Source: Nocardioides marmoribigeumensis (GTDB taxonomy: Bacteria > Actinomycetota > Actinomycetes > Propionibacteriales > Nocardioidaceae). Taken from it: a DNA stretch of 64,000 bases. Below are positions 35,785 to 44,588 of this stretch, piece after piece. Position 1 is the stretch's first letter. Each line of letters starts with the position of its first letter. Made by a program: the position numbers and the translations under genes. The notes under the pieces were generated by a model that had not been told where the DNA came from, searched no databases, and saw only the letters and a program-made list of their open reading frames with translations. The stretch is taken from assembly GCF_031458325.1 (NCBI RefSeq), contig NZ_JAVDYG010000001.1, positions 4,030,001 to 4,094,000 on the forward strand, written 5' to 3'.

Positions 35785-36381
35785 GTGACTGGCACGAGCG
35801 ATCAGGCGCCGGGCACCGACGAGAGCGTGGCGCAGGCGCAGGTCGCCGCCGGGGAGCAGGGTCTGCTCTTCGACGACGAGCTGTCCCCGCTGCCCGGTGA
35901 CGTCGGCTACCGCGGCCCCACCGCCTGCAAGGCCGCCGGCATCACCTACCGCCAGCTGGACTACTGGGCCCGCACCGGCCTCGTCGAGCCCACCGTCCGC
36001 GGCGCCTCCGGCTCCGGGTCCCAGCGGCTCTACTCCTTCCGCGACATCCTGCTGCTCAAGGTGATCAAGCGGCTGCTCGATGCCGGCATCTCGCTGCAGC
36101 AGATCCGCACCGCCGTCCAGCACCTGCGTGCGCGCGGCACCGACGACCTGACCCGCGTGACGCTGATGAGCGACGGCGCCAGCGTCTACGAGTGCACCTC
36201 CAGCGACGAGGTCATCGACCTGCTCAGCGGCGGCCAGGGCGTCTTCGGCATCGCGATCGGCGGCGTCTGGCGCGAGATCGAGGGCTCGCTGTCCGAGCTG
36301 CCCTCGGAGAAGGCAGGGGAGGAGCCGGGCGAGGGGCCCGACGAGCTCTCCAGCCGCCGCGCGGCCAAGCTCACGGGCTGA
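35785..36381 (+). CDS. MerR-family regulator (Rv1830-like)
   Basis: 198 residues. HTH with VGYRGPTACKAAGITYRQLDYWARTGLVEPTVRGASGSGSQRLYSFRDILLLKVIKRLLDAGISLQQIRTAVQ, then a small C-terminal effector part (MSDGASVYECTSSDEVIDLLSGGQGVFGIAIGGVW). In M. tuberculosis this position is Rv1830, a growth-related regulator. GGAGG before GTG 35785 sets the start. It ends at a bidirectional hairpin shared with the convergent PfpI gene. Confidence 0.92.
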   Translation: MTGTSDQAPGTDESVAQAQVAAGEQGLLFDDELSPLPGDVGYRGPTACKAAGITYRQLDYWARTGLVEPTVRGASGSGSQRLYSFRDILLLKVIKRLLDAGISLQQIRTAVQHLRARGTDDLTRVTLMSDGASVYECTSSDEVIDLLSGGQGVFGIAIGGVWREIEGSLSELPSEKAGEEPGEGPDELSSRRAAKLTG

Positions 36382-36402
36382 CCGCTCCCCGTCCACACAG
36401 CG

Positions 36403-36436
36403 AGGGCCGGGTCGACCAGGTGGTCGACCCGGCCCT
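36403..36436. terminator. Bidirectional hairpin terminator
   Basis: AGGGCCGGGTCGACC pairs perfectly with GGTCGACCCGGCCCT (15 bp) across an AGGT loop, between the convergent MerR and PfpI genes. Confidence 0.85.
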
Positions 36437-36459
36437 GGTGCGTTCCGGGGTGTCGGCGC

Positions 36460-37056
36460 TCAGGCGTCGGTGGTCTCCGCGGAGTCCGCGCCGTGGTGGG
36501 CGGCCTCGAGCAGCGAGGAGATGAACGCCGGCAGGTCGTCGGGGTTGCGGCTGGTGATGAGGTTGCCGTCCACGACGACCCGGTCGTCCTTCCACTCGCC
36601 ACCGGCGTTGCGGATGTCGGTCTGCAGGCTCGGCCACGAGGTGAGGGTGCGGCCCTTGAGGACGTCGGCCTCCACGAGGGTCCACGGGGCGTGGCAGATC
36701 GCCGCCACGGGCTTGCCCGAGCGTACGAAGTCACCGACGAAGGCGACCGCGGTCTCGTCCATGCGCAGGGCGTCGGGGTTGGCCACCCCGCCCGGCAGGA
36801 CCAGGACGTCGAAGTCGTCGACGGACACGTCGCCGACGAGCTCGTCGACCGGGCGCGTCTCGGCCTTGTCGAGGTGGTCGAAGGTCTGCACGTCGCCCTC
36901 GGCGGTGCTGAGCAGCACGGCCTCGTGACCGGCGTCGCGCACGGCGTCCCACGGGTCGGTCAGCTCCACGCGCTCGATGCCCTCGGGAGCGACGAGGAAC
37001 GCGAACCGCTGGGTGGACTGCTGGCTGGGGCTGGACTGGTGCTGGGTCTCGGTCAT
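36460..37056 (-). CDS. DJ-1/PfpI-family protein (YhbO-like)
   Basis: 198 residues. The nucleophile elbow AAICHAPWTLVEADVLKGRTLTSWPS holds the conserved Cys near 123 with a following His, and the acid FVRSGKP precedes it. Such proteins have been described as deglycases or general stress proteins; the activity of this branch is debated. Start ATG 37056 has a GAGG two bases upstream. It interrupts the otherwise mycobacteria-like gcvH-to-gcvP gene order. Confidence 0.92.
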   Translation of the reverse strand: MTETQHQSSPSQQSTQRFAFLVAPEGIERVELTDPWDAVRDAGHEAVLLSTAEGDVQTFDHLDKAETRPVDELVGDVSVDDFDVLVLPGGVANPDALRMDETAVAFVGDFVRSGKPVAAICHAPWTLVEADVLKGRTLTSWPSLQTDIRNAGGEWKDDRVVVDGNLITSRNPDDLPAFISSLLEAAHHGADSAETTDA

Positions 37057-37183
37057 GACCTCATCGTTCCCGGACGGTTGACACGTCATTCCCCCCCGAG
37101 GGGGTGGTGCCCCCGCTCGTCGGTGGCCCGTCGGTGGCCCGTCGGGGGCACGGCGGGCTGGTAGCCTGACGGTGCCGTGATGC

Positions 37184-37300
37184 TGTGCGCGAGAGTCTCG
37201 CCGGGCCACGCTCGGTGGGCGCCGAAGGGGCAATTCCTCCCCGGAACCTCTCAGGCACCAGGAGCGCACAGTCAGGCACTCTGGAGCGACGGGTCCCCCT
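37184..37300 (+). promoter_or_regulatory. Glycine riboswitch (single aptamer)
   Basis: TGTGCGC (37184) and GCGCACA (37264) close the aptamer. Inside are GAGAG, CGCCGAAGGGGCAA and CCCCGGAACCTCTCAGGCACCAGG, the diagnostic glycine-aptamer elements. CTCTGGAG at 37279-37286 is the remnant common at the 3' side of single aptamers. A -10-like TAGCCT lies at 37162-37167. Glycine binding is expected to switch on gcvP. The following CCCCCT/AGGGGG hairpin may belong to the expression platform. Confidence 0.94.
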
Positions 37301-37354
37301 GCCGTGACAGAGGGGGAGGCTGACCGACACCCGCATCCACAGGGAGCCAGCCTC

Positions 37355-40213
37355 GTGACCCAGATCCCGTCCGCCTCCGGCCGCCTGCCGTTCGTGGCCC
37401 GTCACATCGGGCCGTCCGAGGACGAGCAGCGCGCGATGCTCGCCGAGCTGGGCTACGCCTCCCTCGAGGAGCTCATGGACGCAGCGGTGCCCGGTGGCAT
37501 CCGCTCGGCCGACCAGCTCGACCTCCCGCCTGCGGCCGACGAGGAGGAGGCCGCCGCCGACCTCCGTCGTCTCGCGGCGACCAACCGTCCGCTCGAGCCG
37601 ATGATCGGCCTGGGCTACCACGGCACCGTCACCCCGGCGGTCGTCCGGCGCAACGTGCTCGAGGACCCCGCCTGGTACACCGCCTACACGCCCTACCAGC
37701 CCGAGATCTCCCAGGGCCGGCTCGAGGCGCTGCTCAACTTCCAGACCATGGTCGGCGACCTCACCGGCCTGCCCACCGCCAACGCCTCCCTGCTCGACGA
37801 GGGCACCGCGGCGGCCGAGGCGATGACGCTGGTGCGCCGCGCGGTGCGCGGGGCGACCGGCCCGTTCGTCGTCGACGTCGACGCGCTCCCGCAGACGATC
37901 GCGGTCGTGCGCACCCGGGCCGAGGCGATGGGCATCGAGGTGGTCGTGGCCGACGTGTCGGCCGGGCTCCCCTCCGACCTGGAGTCGGTGAGCGGGGTGC
38001 TCGTGCAGTACCCCGGCGCCTCGGGTGCCGTCCGCGACCCCCGCCCGGCCATCGAGGCCGCCCACGCCGCGGGGGGCCTGGCCGTCGTGGCTGCCGACAT
38101 CCTCGCCCTCACGCTGCTCGAGTCGCCCGGCGCGCTCGGCGCCGACGTGGTGGTCGGCAGCACCCAGCGCTTCGGCGTCCCGCTGTTCTACGGCGGCCCG
38201 CACGCCGGCTACATGGCCGTCCGCGCCGGGCTCGAGCGCCACCTGCCCGGTCGCCTGGTCGGGGTGTCGGTCGACGCCGAGGGCCGTCCGGCCTACCGCC
38301 TGGCTCTGCAGACGCGCGAGCAGCACATCCGCCGCGACAAGGCGACCTCCAACATCTGCACCGCCCAGGTGCTGCTGGCCGTCGTCGCCGGGATGTACGC
38401 CGTCTACCACGGTCCCGACGGGCTGCGCGCGATCGCGCAGGCGGTCAACCGGCGGGCGGTCGGGTTCGCGGCATGGCTGCGCACCGGCGACGTCGAGGTC
38501 GTCAACGACACCGTCTTCGACACCCTGACCGTCCGTGTCCCCGGCCGTGCGACGGAGGTCGTGGCTGCCGCGCGCGAGGGCGGGATCCACCTGCGCCTGG
38601 TGGACGAGGACCAGGTCGGCGTCGCCTTCTCCGAGACCACCACCGACGCCCACGTCGCGACGCTGGGACAGGTCTTCGGCCTGGCGCCGACCGGGTGGTT
38701 CGGCTACGCCGGGGTGCCGGGCGACCTGGAGCGCACCACGCCGTTCCTCACCCACGAGGTGTTCAACAGCCACCGGTCCGAGACCTCGATGCTGCGCTAC
38801 CTCGGGCGGCTCGCCCGGCGCGACTACGCCCTGGACCGCGGGATGATCCCGCTCGGCTCCTGCACCATGAAGCTCAACGCCACCACCGAGATGGAGCCGA
38901 TCGGCCTGCCGGGCTTTGCGAACCTGCACCCGTTCGCGCCTGCCGAGGACGCGCTCGGCTACACCGAGCTGGTCCACCAGCTGCAGCGGTGGCTCGCCGA
39001 GGTCACCGGCTACGACGAGGTGTCGATCCAGCCCAACGCAGGCTCCCAGGGCGAGCTGTCCGGGCTGCTCGCGATCCGCGGCTACCACCACGCCAACGGG
39101 GACACCGAGCGCGACGTCTGCCTGATCCCGTCCTCCGCCCACGGCACCAACGCCGCCAGCGCGGTGATGGCCGGCATGCGGGTCGTCGTGGTCAAGGCCT
39201 CCGACGACGGCTCGGTCGACCTCGACGACCTGCGTGCCCAGTGCGAGAAGCACGCCGACCGGCTCGCCGCGATCATGGTCACCTACCCCTCGACCCACGG
39301 CGCCTACGAGGACGGCATCGGCGAGCTGTGCCGCATCGTCCACGAGCACGGCGGCCAGGTCTACGTCGACGGCGCCAACCTCAACGCCCTGCTCGGCTAC
39401 GCCAAGCCCGGCGAGTTCGGCGGCGACGTCTCCCACCTCAACCTGCACAAGACGTTCTGCATCCCCCACGGTGGTGGGGGACCCGGCGTCGGGCCCGTGG
39501 CGGTGCGGGCGCACCTGGCGCCGTACCTCCCGAGCCACCCGGGCCACCCCGAGGAGGACCGGCGCGACGGCATCGGCCCGATCAGCGCGGCGCCCTACGG
39601 CTCGGCGGGCATCCTGCCGATCAGCTGGGCCTACGTCCGGATGATGGGCGCCGAGGGTCTCACCCGGGCGACCGCGGTCGCGGTGCTCAGCGCCAACTAC
39701 GTCGCCCACCGGCTGCGCGAGCACTACCCGGTGCTCTACCGCGGCCACAACGACCTGGTCGCGCACGAGTGCATCCTCGACCTGCGCGAGCTGACCCGCA
39801 GCAGCGGCGTGACCGTCGACGACGTCGCCAAGCGGCTGGTCGACTACGGCTTCCACTCCCCGACGATGAGCTTCCCGGTCGCGGGCACGCTCATGGTCGA
39901 GCCGACCGAGTCCGAGGACCTCGGCGAGCTGGACCGCTTCGTCGAGGCGATGATCGCGATCCGTCGCGAGATCGAGCGGGTCGAGGCGGGGGAGTGGCCG
40001 GTGGTGGACTCGCCGCTGCGCAACGCCCCGCACACCGCCGACGCCGTCCTCTCCGAGAAGTGGGAGCGGCCCTACTCCCGCGACCTCGGCGCGCAGCCGA
40101 CCGGTCACGACCCCGACAAGTACTGGCCGCCGGTCGCCCGGATCGACCAGGCCTACGGCGACCGCAACCTGGTGTGCTCCTGCCCCTCGCCGGAGGCCTT
40201 CGCCCAGGACTGA
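37355..40213 (+). CDS. gcvP: Glycine dehydrogenase (decarboxylating), P protein
   Basis: 952 residues, the full fused alpha-beta form. [17 protein letters not shown] opens the protein; Lys699 in [16 protein letters not shown] binds pyridoxal phosphate. It decarboxylates glycine and loads the aminomethyl group on GcvH. A GGGAG ribosome site precedes GTG 37355. Regulation by the glycine riboswitch just upstream fits a degradative role. gcvT and lpd are not in the window. Confidence 0.97.
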   Translation: MTQIPSASGRLPFVARHIGPSEDEQRAMLAELGYASLEELMDAAVPGGIRSADQLDLPPAADEEEAAADLRRLAATNRPLEPMIGLGYHGTVTPAVVRRNVLEDPAWYTAYTPYQPEISQGRLEALLNFQTMVGDLTGLPTANASLLDEGTAAAEAMTLVRRAVRGATGPFVVDVDALPQTIAVVRTRAEAMGIEVVVADVSAGLPSDLESVSGVLVQYPGASGAVRDPRPAIEAAHAAGGLAVVAADILALTLLESPGALGADVVVGSTQRFGVPLFYGGPHAGYMAVRAGLERHLPGRLVGVSVDAEGRPAYRLALQTREQHIRRDKATSNICTAQVLLAVVAGMYAVYHGPDGLRAIAQAVNRRAVGFAAWLRTGDVEVVNDTVFDTLTVRVPGRATEVVAAAREGGIHLRLVDEDQVGVAFSETTTDAHVATLGQVFGLAPTGWFGYAGVPGDLERTTPFLTHEVFNSHRSETSMLRYLGRLARRDYALDRGMIPLGSCTMKLNATTEMEPIGLPGFANLHPFAPAEDALGYTELVHQLQRWLAEVTGYDEVSIQPNAGSQGELSGLLAIRGYHHANGDTERDVCLIPSSAHGTNAASAVMAGMRVVVVKASDDGSVDLDDLRAQCEKHADRLAAIMVTYPSTHGAYEDGIGELCRIVHEHGGQVYVDGANLNALLGYAKPGEFGGDVSHLNLHKTFCIPHGGGGPGVGPVAVRAHLAPYLPSHPGHPEEDRRDGIGPISAAPYGSAGILPISWAYVRMMGAEGLTRATAVAVLSANYVAHRLREHYPVLYRGHNDLVAHECILDLRELTRSSGVTVDDVAKRLVDYGFHSPTMSFPVAGTLMVEPTESEDLGELDRFVEAMIAIRREIERVEAGEWPVVDSPLRNAPHTADAVLSEKWERPYSRDLGAQPTGHDPDKYWPPVARIDQAYGDRNLVCSCPSPEAFAQD

Positions 40214-40258
40214 GCACGTCGGGCCGGTGCGCACCGGGGCGCGTGCCATCCTGGCCGG

Positions 40259-41605
40259 GTGCCCGTCACCGAGCCCACCGCCCGACGCCTGCGCGTGACC
40301 CTCGCCGAGGAGCAGGTCCGCGGCCGGGTGCCGTCGCTGGTCGCGGCGATCACCCGCGACGGCGTGCTGGAGTGGCGCGGCTCCTACGGCGAGGCCACGG
40401 GCGCCGCCGACACCCCGGCGGTCGACCTGCAGTACCGCATCGGCTCGATCACCAAGACGATGACGGCCGTGCTGGTCCTCCAGCTCGAGGACGAGGGGCG
40501 GCTGTCGCTGTCCGACCCGCTCGGCAAGCACCTGCCCGGCACGGCGTACGCCGACCGCACGCTGCGCGAGCTGCTCGCCCACGCCGGCGGACTGCCGGCC
40601 GAGCCCCCGGGCGACTGGTGGGAGCGGGTCGACGGCGGCCCGTTCGACGCCCTGGCCGAGTCGCTCGGCGAGGGCTCGGCCGCGTTCGCGTCCGGGGAGA
40701 CCTTCCACTACAGCAACCTGGGGTTCGGGCTGCTCGGCGAGGTGGTCGCCCGGCAGCGCGGCCGGACCTGGTGGGAGGCGCTGTGCGCACACCTGCTCGA
40801 GCCGTTGGGCATGCTGCGCACGACCTACGACCCGTTCGAGCCCCACGCCCAGGGCTGGTCGGTCCACCCGGGCACGGGAGAGCTGGTCCAGGAACCGCAC
40901 ACCGACACCGGCGCGATGGCCGCGGCCGGCCAGGTGTGGAGCACCGTCATGGACCTGGCGACCTTCGCCGACCTGCTCGTGCGGGGGCACCGGGAGGTGC
41001 TGCCGTCTGCGGCGCTGGAGCGGATGTGCACCCCGCAGTCCGGCACGGCCGCGGGTGGTCTCGCCTCGGCGTACGGACTGGGCGTGCGGCTCTTCGCCGG
41101 TGGCTCCGGGACCCTGGTGGGCCACACGGGCTCGATGCCCGGCTTCCAGGCCACCCTGCTCGTCGACCGTCCGCGACTCACCGGCGGGGTGGCGCTGACC
41201 AACAGCACCACCGGCGCCCGCCTGCCGGCCCTGGTGCTGGCCCTCCTCGACCGGCTCCACGACGAGGAGCCTCGGCTGCCCGAGCCGTGGCTGCCGAGCG
41301 TCGAGGTCCCCGACCCCGTGCGCGAGGTGGTCGGCACGTGGCACTGGGGCAACACCCCGCTGGACCTCGTCTGGCAGGGCGACACGCTGGTCTCGCGCTA
41401 CCGCACCGGCGAGGTGCACGGCACCTGGCGGCTCGAGCAGGGTCGGTTCGTGGGCGCCACCGGCTACCACCACGGCGAGGCGATCGAGGTGGTCCGGCGG
41501 CCCGACGGCTCGGTGAGCCACCTGGTCGTGTCCACCTTCGTGCTCACGCGCACGCCGTATGACCCCGCGGCGCCGATCCCCGGTGGCGTCCCCCCGACGC
41601 ACTGA
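40259..41605 (+). CDS. Serine hydrolase of the beta-lactamase/class C (EstB-like) family
   Basis: 448 residues, no signal peptide. Ser63 in the S-x-x-K motif SITK, YSNLGFGLLG as the second motif, and GHTGSMPGFQ as the third, followed by a lipocalin-like C-terminal domain (VVGTWHWGNTPLDLVWQGDTL). Members are cytosolic esterases or peptidases rather than true beta-lactamases. GTG 40259 lies six bases after CATCCT, suggesting a leaderless start. Confidence 0.88.
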   Translation: MPVTEPTARRLRVTLAEEQVRGRVPSLVAAITRDGVLEWRGSYGEATGAADTPAVDLQYRIGSITKTMTAVLVLQLEDEGRLSLSDPLGKHLPGTAYADRTLRELLAHAGGLPAEPPGDWWERVDGGPFDALAESLGEGSAAFASGETFHYSNLGFGLLGEVVARQRGRTWWEALCAHLLEPLGMLRTTYDPFEPHAQGWSVHPGTGELVQEPHTDTGAMAAAGQVWSTVMDLATFADLLVRGHREVLPSAALERMCTPQSGTAAGGLASAYGLGVRLFAGGSGTLVGHTGSMPGFQATLLVDRPRLTGGVALTNSTTGARLPALVLALLDRLHDEEPRLPEPWLPSVEVPDPVREVVGTWHWGNTPLDLVWQGDTLVSRYRTGEVHGTWRLEQGRFVGATGYHHGEAIEVVRRPDGSVSHLVVSTFVLTRTPYDPAAPIPGGVPPTH

Positions 41606-41611
41606 GCGGCC

Positions 41612-43024
41612 TCAGAGCGCCGCGCTCACCGAGCTCATGTGGAAGTCGGGGACGCGGAGGGCGGGCGTCGCGGTGCGGCTGAACACGTCGCCCCACTCGC
41701 GACCGAACGACGGCACCGTGGCGCCGGCGGCGGAGAAGCGCGCGAGGAGGTCGAGCGGGCTCTCGTTGAACCGGAAGTTGTTGACCGCGCCCACCACCTC
41801 GCCGCCCTCGACGAGGTAGACGCCGTCCCGGGTCAGGCCGGTGAGCAGGAGCGTCTGGGCGTCGACGGTGCGCATGTACCACAGGCAGGTCAGCAGCAGG
41901 CCGTGCTCGAGGTCGCCCACCAGCTCGGCCTCCCCGCCCGTCGCACCGTCGACCGAGAGCAGCAGGTTGTCGATCGCGGGCGTGACCGGCTGCCCGGTCA
42001 GCGCCGCGGTCTCGCGGGTCTGCAGCAGCGAGGTGAGCCGGCCCTCGCTGATCCAGGAGGTCTCCTCCAGCGGCAGGCCGTTGTCGAACACGCTGCTGAC
42101 CTCGCTGCTGGAGGACGCGACCACGAACGGGCGTGACTCGAGCCCGGGGTGACGCGGGTCGCTCCACAGGTGGACCGACGGGTGGGCCAGCTGCTCGCCG
42201 ATGCGGGTGCCGCCACCGGGCCGGGCGTAGGCCGAGCGACCGTCGTCCGCAGCGCGGGCCGAGGAGTCCCAGTAGGCATGGATCATCAGGTCGGCCACCG
42301 CCCCGGGAGGCAGGACCGTGTCGTAGCGTCCGGCCGGCAGGTCGACCCGGCGCTGCGCCCAGGCCAGCCTGCGCTCGAGGGTGCGCTCCATCGCGTCCAC
42401 GTCGACGTCGCTGAAGTCGCGGGTCGCGCCACCGACCCAGGCGCTGGCCGAGAGGTCGTCCGGCTTGGCGGTGCAGCCCCAGTGACCGCTGGGCTGCACG
42501 TGGCGCAGCCGCAGGCCGGTGGAGGAGCCGAGGTAGGTGGTGGTCACCTCGTGGTCGACGAAGCCGTAGAGCACCCGCCCGCCGCTGGTCGCGCGTGCGA
42601 AGGCCTGTCCGAGCGCGGGCGCGACGTCGCGGTAGACGTCGATGTCGGTCTGCTCGGGCAGGTCGTGCCAGTCGAGCGAGGCCGGTCCCTGCACGAGAGG
42701 CGCCGCGTCGGGCGCGGCCTCGGACTGCGCCGCGGCGGCGTCGGCCTGCGCGACCAGGGCGAGCACCTGCTCGGTGGTCGCCGCGGTGCCGGTGACCGAC
42801 GCGGAGGCGACGCCCTCGTCGCGCTCGACGAAGGACACCACGGTCACGTCGCTGCGGCCCATCACGCCGTTGGTGGTGAGGGTGCTGTTGGCCCAGCGCA
42901 GGTTGGCGCTGGTCGAGGCGTCGACGACGACGAGGCAGTCGTCAGCGGTCGAGGCGGCCAGGGCGTCCTCGACGAGGTGCTGGGGGACCCACTGCGCGGG
43001 CGGAGGGGTGGGGGAGGTCGTCAT
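41612..43024 (-). CDS. TldE/PmbA-family metalloprotease subunit
   Basis: 470 residues, PmbA_TldD fold without the HExxxH metal motif, as in TldE. Landmarks are YDTVLPPGAVADLMIHAYWDSS, LPLEETSWISEGRLTSLLQ and TRDGVYLVEGGEVVGAVNNFRFNESPLDLL. TldD and TldE together cleave unfolded peptides and process microcin- or PQQ-like peptides. It follows tldD by 16 bases. Start ATG 43024. Confidence 0.9.
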   Translation of the reverse strand: MTTSPTPPPAQWVPQHLVEDALAASTADDCLVVVDASTSANLRWANSTLTTNGVMGRSDVTVVSFVERDEGVASASVTGTAATTEQVLALVAQADAAAAQSEAAPDAAPLVQGPASLDWHDLPEQTDIDVYRDVAPALGQAFARATSGGRVLYGFVDHEVTTTYLGSSTGLRLRHVQPSGHWGCTAKPDDLSASAWVGGATRDFSDVDVDAMERTLERRLAWAQRRVDLPAGRYDTVLPPGAVADLMIHAYWDSSARAADDGRSAYARPGGGTRIGEQLAHPSVHLWSDPRHPGLESRPFVVASSSSEVSSVFDNGLPLEETSWISEGRLTSLLQTRETAALTGQPVTPAIDNLLLSVDGATGGEAELVGDLEHGLLLTCLWYMRTVDAQTLLLTGLTRDGVYLVEGGEVVGAVNNFRFNESPLDLLARFSAAGATVPSFGREWGDVFSRTATPALRVPDFHMSSVSAAL

Positions 43025-43040
43025 CGCGTGTCTCCCGGCC

Positions 43041-44579
43041 TCAGTGGGCCGACTCGTCGTTGGTGTTGAGGATGCGGACCCCGCGGAAGAGCGCGGCGGG
43101 GCAGCCGTGCGAGACCGGGGCGACCTGCCCGGGTTGGGCCTTGCCGCAGTTGACCGCGCCACCGAGCTCCCAGGTCTGCGGTCCGCCCACGGCCTCCATC
43201 GAGCCCCAGAAGTCGGTGGTGGTGGCCTGGTAGGCGACGTCGCGCACCTGGCCGGCCAGCCGGCCGTCCTCGATGCGGAAGAACCGCTGCCCCGTGAACT
43301 GGAAGTTCTTGCGCTGCATGTCGATCGACCACGACTTGTCGCCCACGACGTAGAGCCCCCGCTCGACCTGCGCGACGAGGTCGTCGACGTCGGGCCCGTC
43401 GGGCGCGGGCTGCAGCGACACGTTGGCCATGCGCTGGATCGGCACGTGACCGGGGGAGTCGGCGTAGGCGCAGCCGTTGGACCGGCCACCCTCCAGGCCC
43501 GGGTTGAGCTCGGGGTGCATCGCGGCCATCGACCGGTCGAGCTGGTAGCCCACGAGCACCCCGTCGCGCACGATGTCCCACGACTGCGTCGCGACGCCCT
43601 CGTCGTCGTAGCCGATCGTGGACAGGCCGTGCTCGACGGTGCGGTCGCCGGTGACGTGCATGACCGGCGAGCCGTAGCGCAGGCTGCCGAGCTGGTCGAT
43701 CGTCGCGAACGACGTGCCGGCGTAGGACGCCTCGTAGCCCAGCGCACGGTCGAGCTCGGTGGCGTGGCCGATCGACTCGTGGATGGTGAGCCACAGGTTG
43801 CTCGGGTGGATCACCAGGTCGTGCCGGCCGGCCTCCACGGTCGGGGCGTGCAGCTTGTCCTCGAGCAGGCCGGGCAGCGAGGCGAGGTCGGCGACCCAGT
43901 CGTGGCCGGTGCCGGAGAGGTACTCCCAACCGCGGCCCGCGGGCGGGCCGATCGTGCGCATGGTGTCGAACAGGCCGCGCCGGGTGTCGCTGCCCGAGAC
44001 CTCGACCTCGGGGTGCACGCGGATGCGCTGCTGGGTGGTGCTGGTGCCGTGCAGGTCGGCGTAGAACTTCGCGTCGCGCCACATCCCGAGCGACCCGTGC
44101 GCGTGGTCGACCCGCGGGTCGGCGGACAGCTCACGGGTCCAGTCGGCGAGCAGGCCGACCTTGTCGCGGACCGGCACGTCGAACGGGTCGACCTCGTAGG
44201 AGGACACCCAGAACGCGTCGGCGTGCACCGGCTCGTCGGCCAGGTGAACGGCCCTGGTGGTCATGGTCGAGGCGACCTCGGCGGCCCGGACCGCTGCCGC
44301 GGCGAGACGCTCGGCCTCGACGGTGTCGAGCACGACGCCGGAGGCGAAACCCCACGCGCCGCGATGGACGACCCGCACCGCCATGCCGAGGTCGACCGAG
44401 TCGGCGACGCCCAGCACCTGTCCGTCGCGCACGGAGACGCGCTGGAACCGGTTGCGCTCGAGGCGGAAGTCGGCGTGCTGCACGCCCAGGGCGCGCGCCC
44501 GGTCGAGGGCCGCCTCCGCGAGCCGGTGCCGGGGGAGCGCCAGGAGGTCGGGGTCGATCAGGTCCTCAGCGTCGGCCAT
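43041..44579 (-). CDS. TldD-family metalloprotease subunit
   Basis: 512 residues. The metal site is His267-Glu268-...-His272 in IHESIGHATELDRALGYE. GTSTTQQRIRVHPEVEVS and NVSLQPAPDGPDVDDLVAQVERGLYVV are further family landmarks. Acts with the TldE-like protein encoded next. TAGGGT lies six bases before ATG 44579; its first three bases are the stop codon of sbcC, so it may be transcribed separately without a leader. Confidence 0.93.
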   Translation of the reverse strand: MADAEDLIDPDLLALPRHRLAEAALDRARALGVQHADFRLERNRFQRVSVRDGQVLGVADSVDLGMAVRVVHRGAWGFASGVVLDTVEAERLAAAAVRAAEVASTMTTRAVHLADEPVHADAFWVSSYEVDPFDVPVRDKVGLLADWTRELSADPRVDHAHGSLGMWRDAKFYADLHGTSTTQQRIRVHPEVEVSGSDTRRGLFDTMRTIGPPAGRGWEYLSGTGHDWVADLASLPGLLEDKLHAPTVEAGRHDLVIHPSNLWLTIHESIGHATELDRALGYEASYAGTSFATIDQLGSLRYGSPVMHVTGDRTVEHGLSTIGYDDEGVATQSWDIVRDGVLVGYQLDRSMAAMHPELNPGLEGGRSNGCAYADSPGHVPIQRMANVSLQPAPDGPDVDDLVAQVERGLYVVGDKSWSIDMQRKNFQFTGQRFFRIEDGRLAGQVRDVAYQATTTDFWGSMEAVGGPQTWELGGAVNCGKAQPGQVAPVSHGCPAALFRGVRILNTNDESAH

Positions 44580-44588
44580 GGGCCGACC

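Noticed and set aside
40224-40237. Palindrome CCGGTGCGCACCGG after gcvP as a terminator
   Set aside because: It has no loop and only seven pairs per side; too weak to call beside other much longer hairpins.
37061-41602. A 1513-codon open frame on the minus strand across gcvP and the serine hydrolase
   Set aside because: It is antisense to two well-conserved genes and its translation is Arg/Gly/Val-rich without any domain; long antisense frames are common at this GC content.
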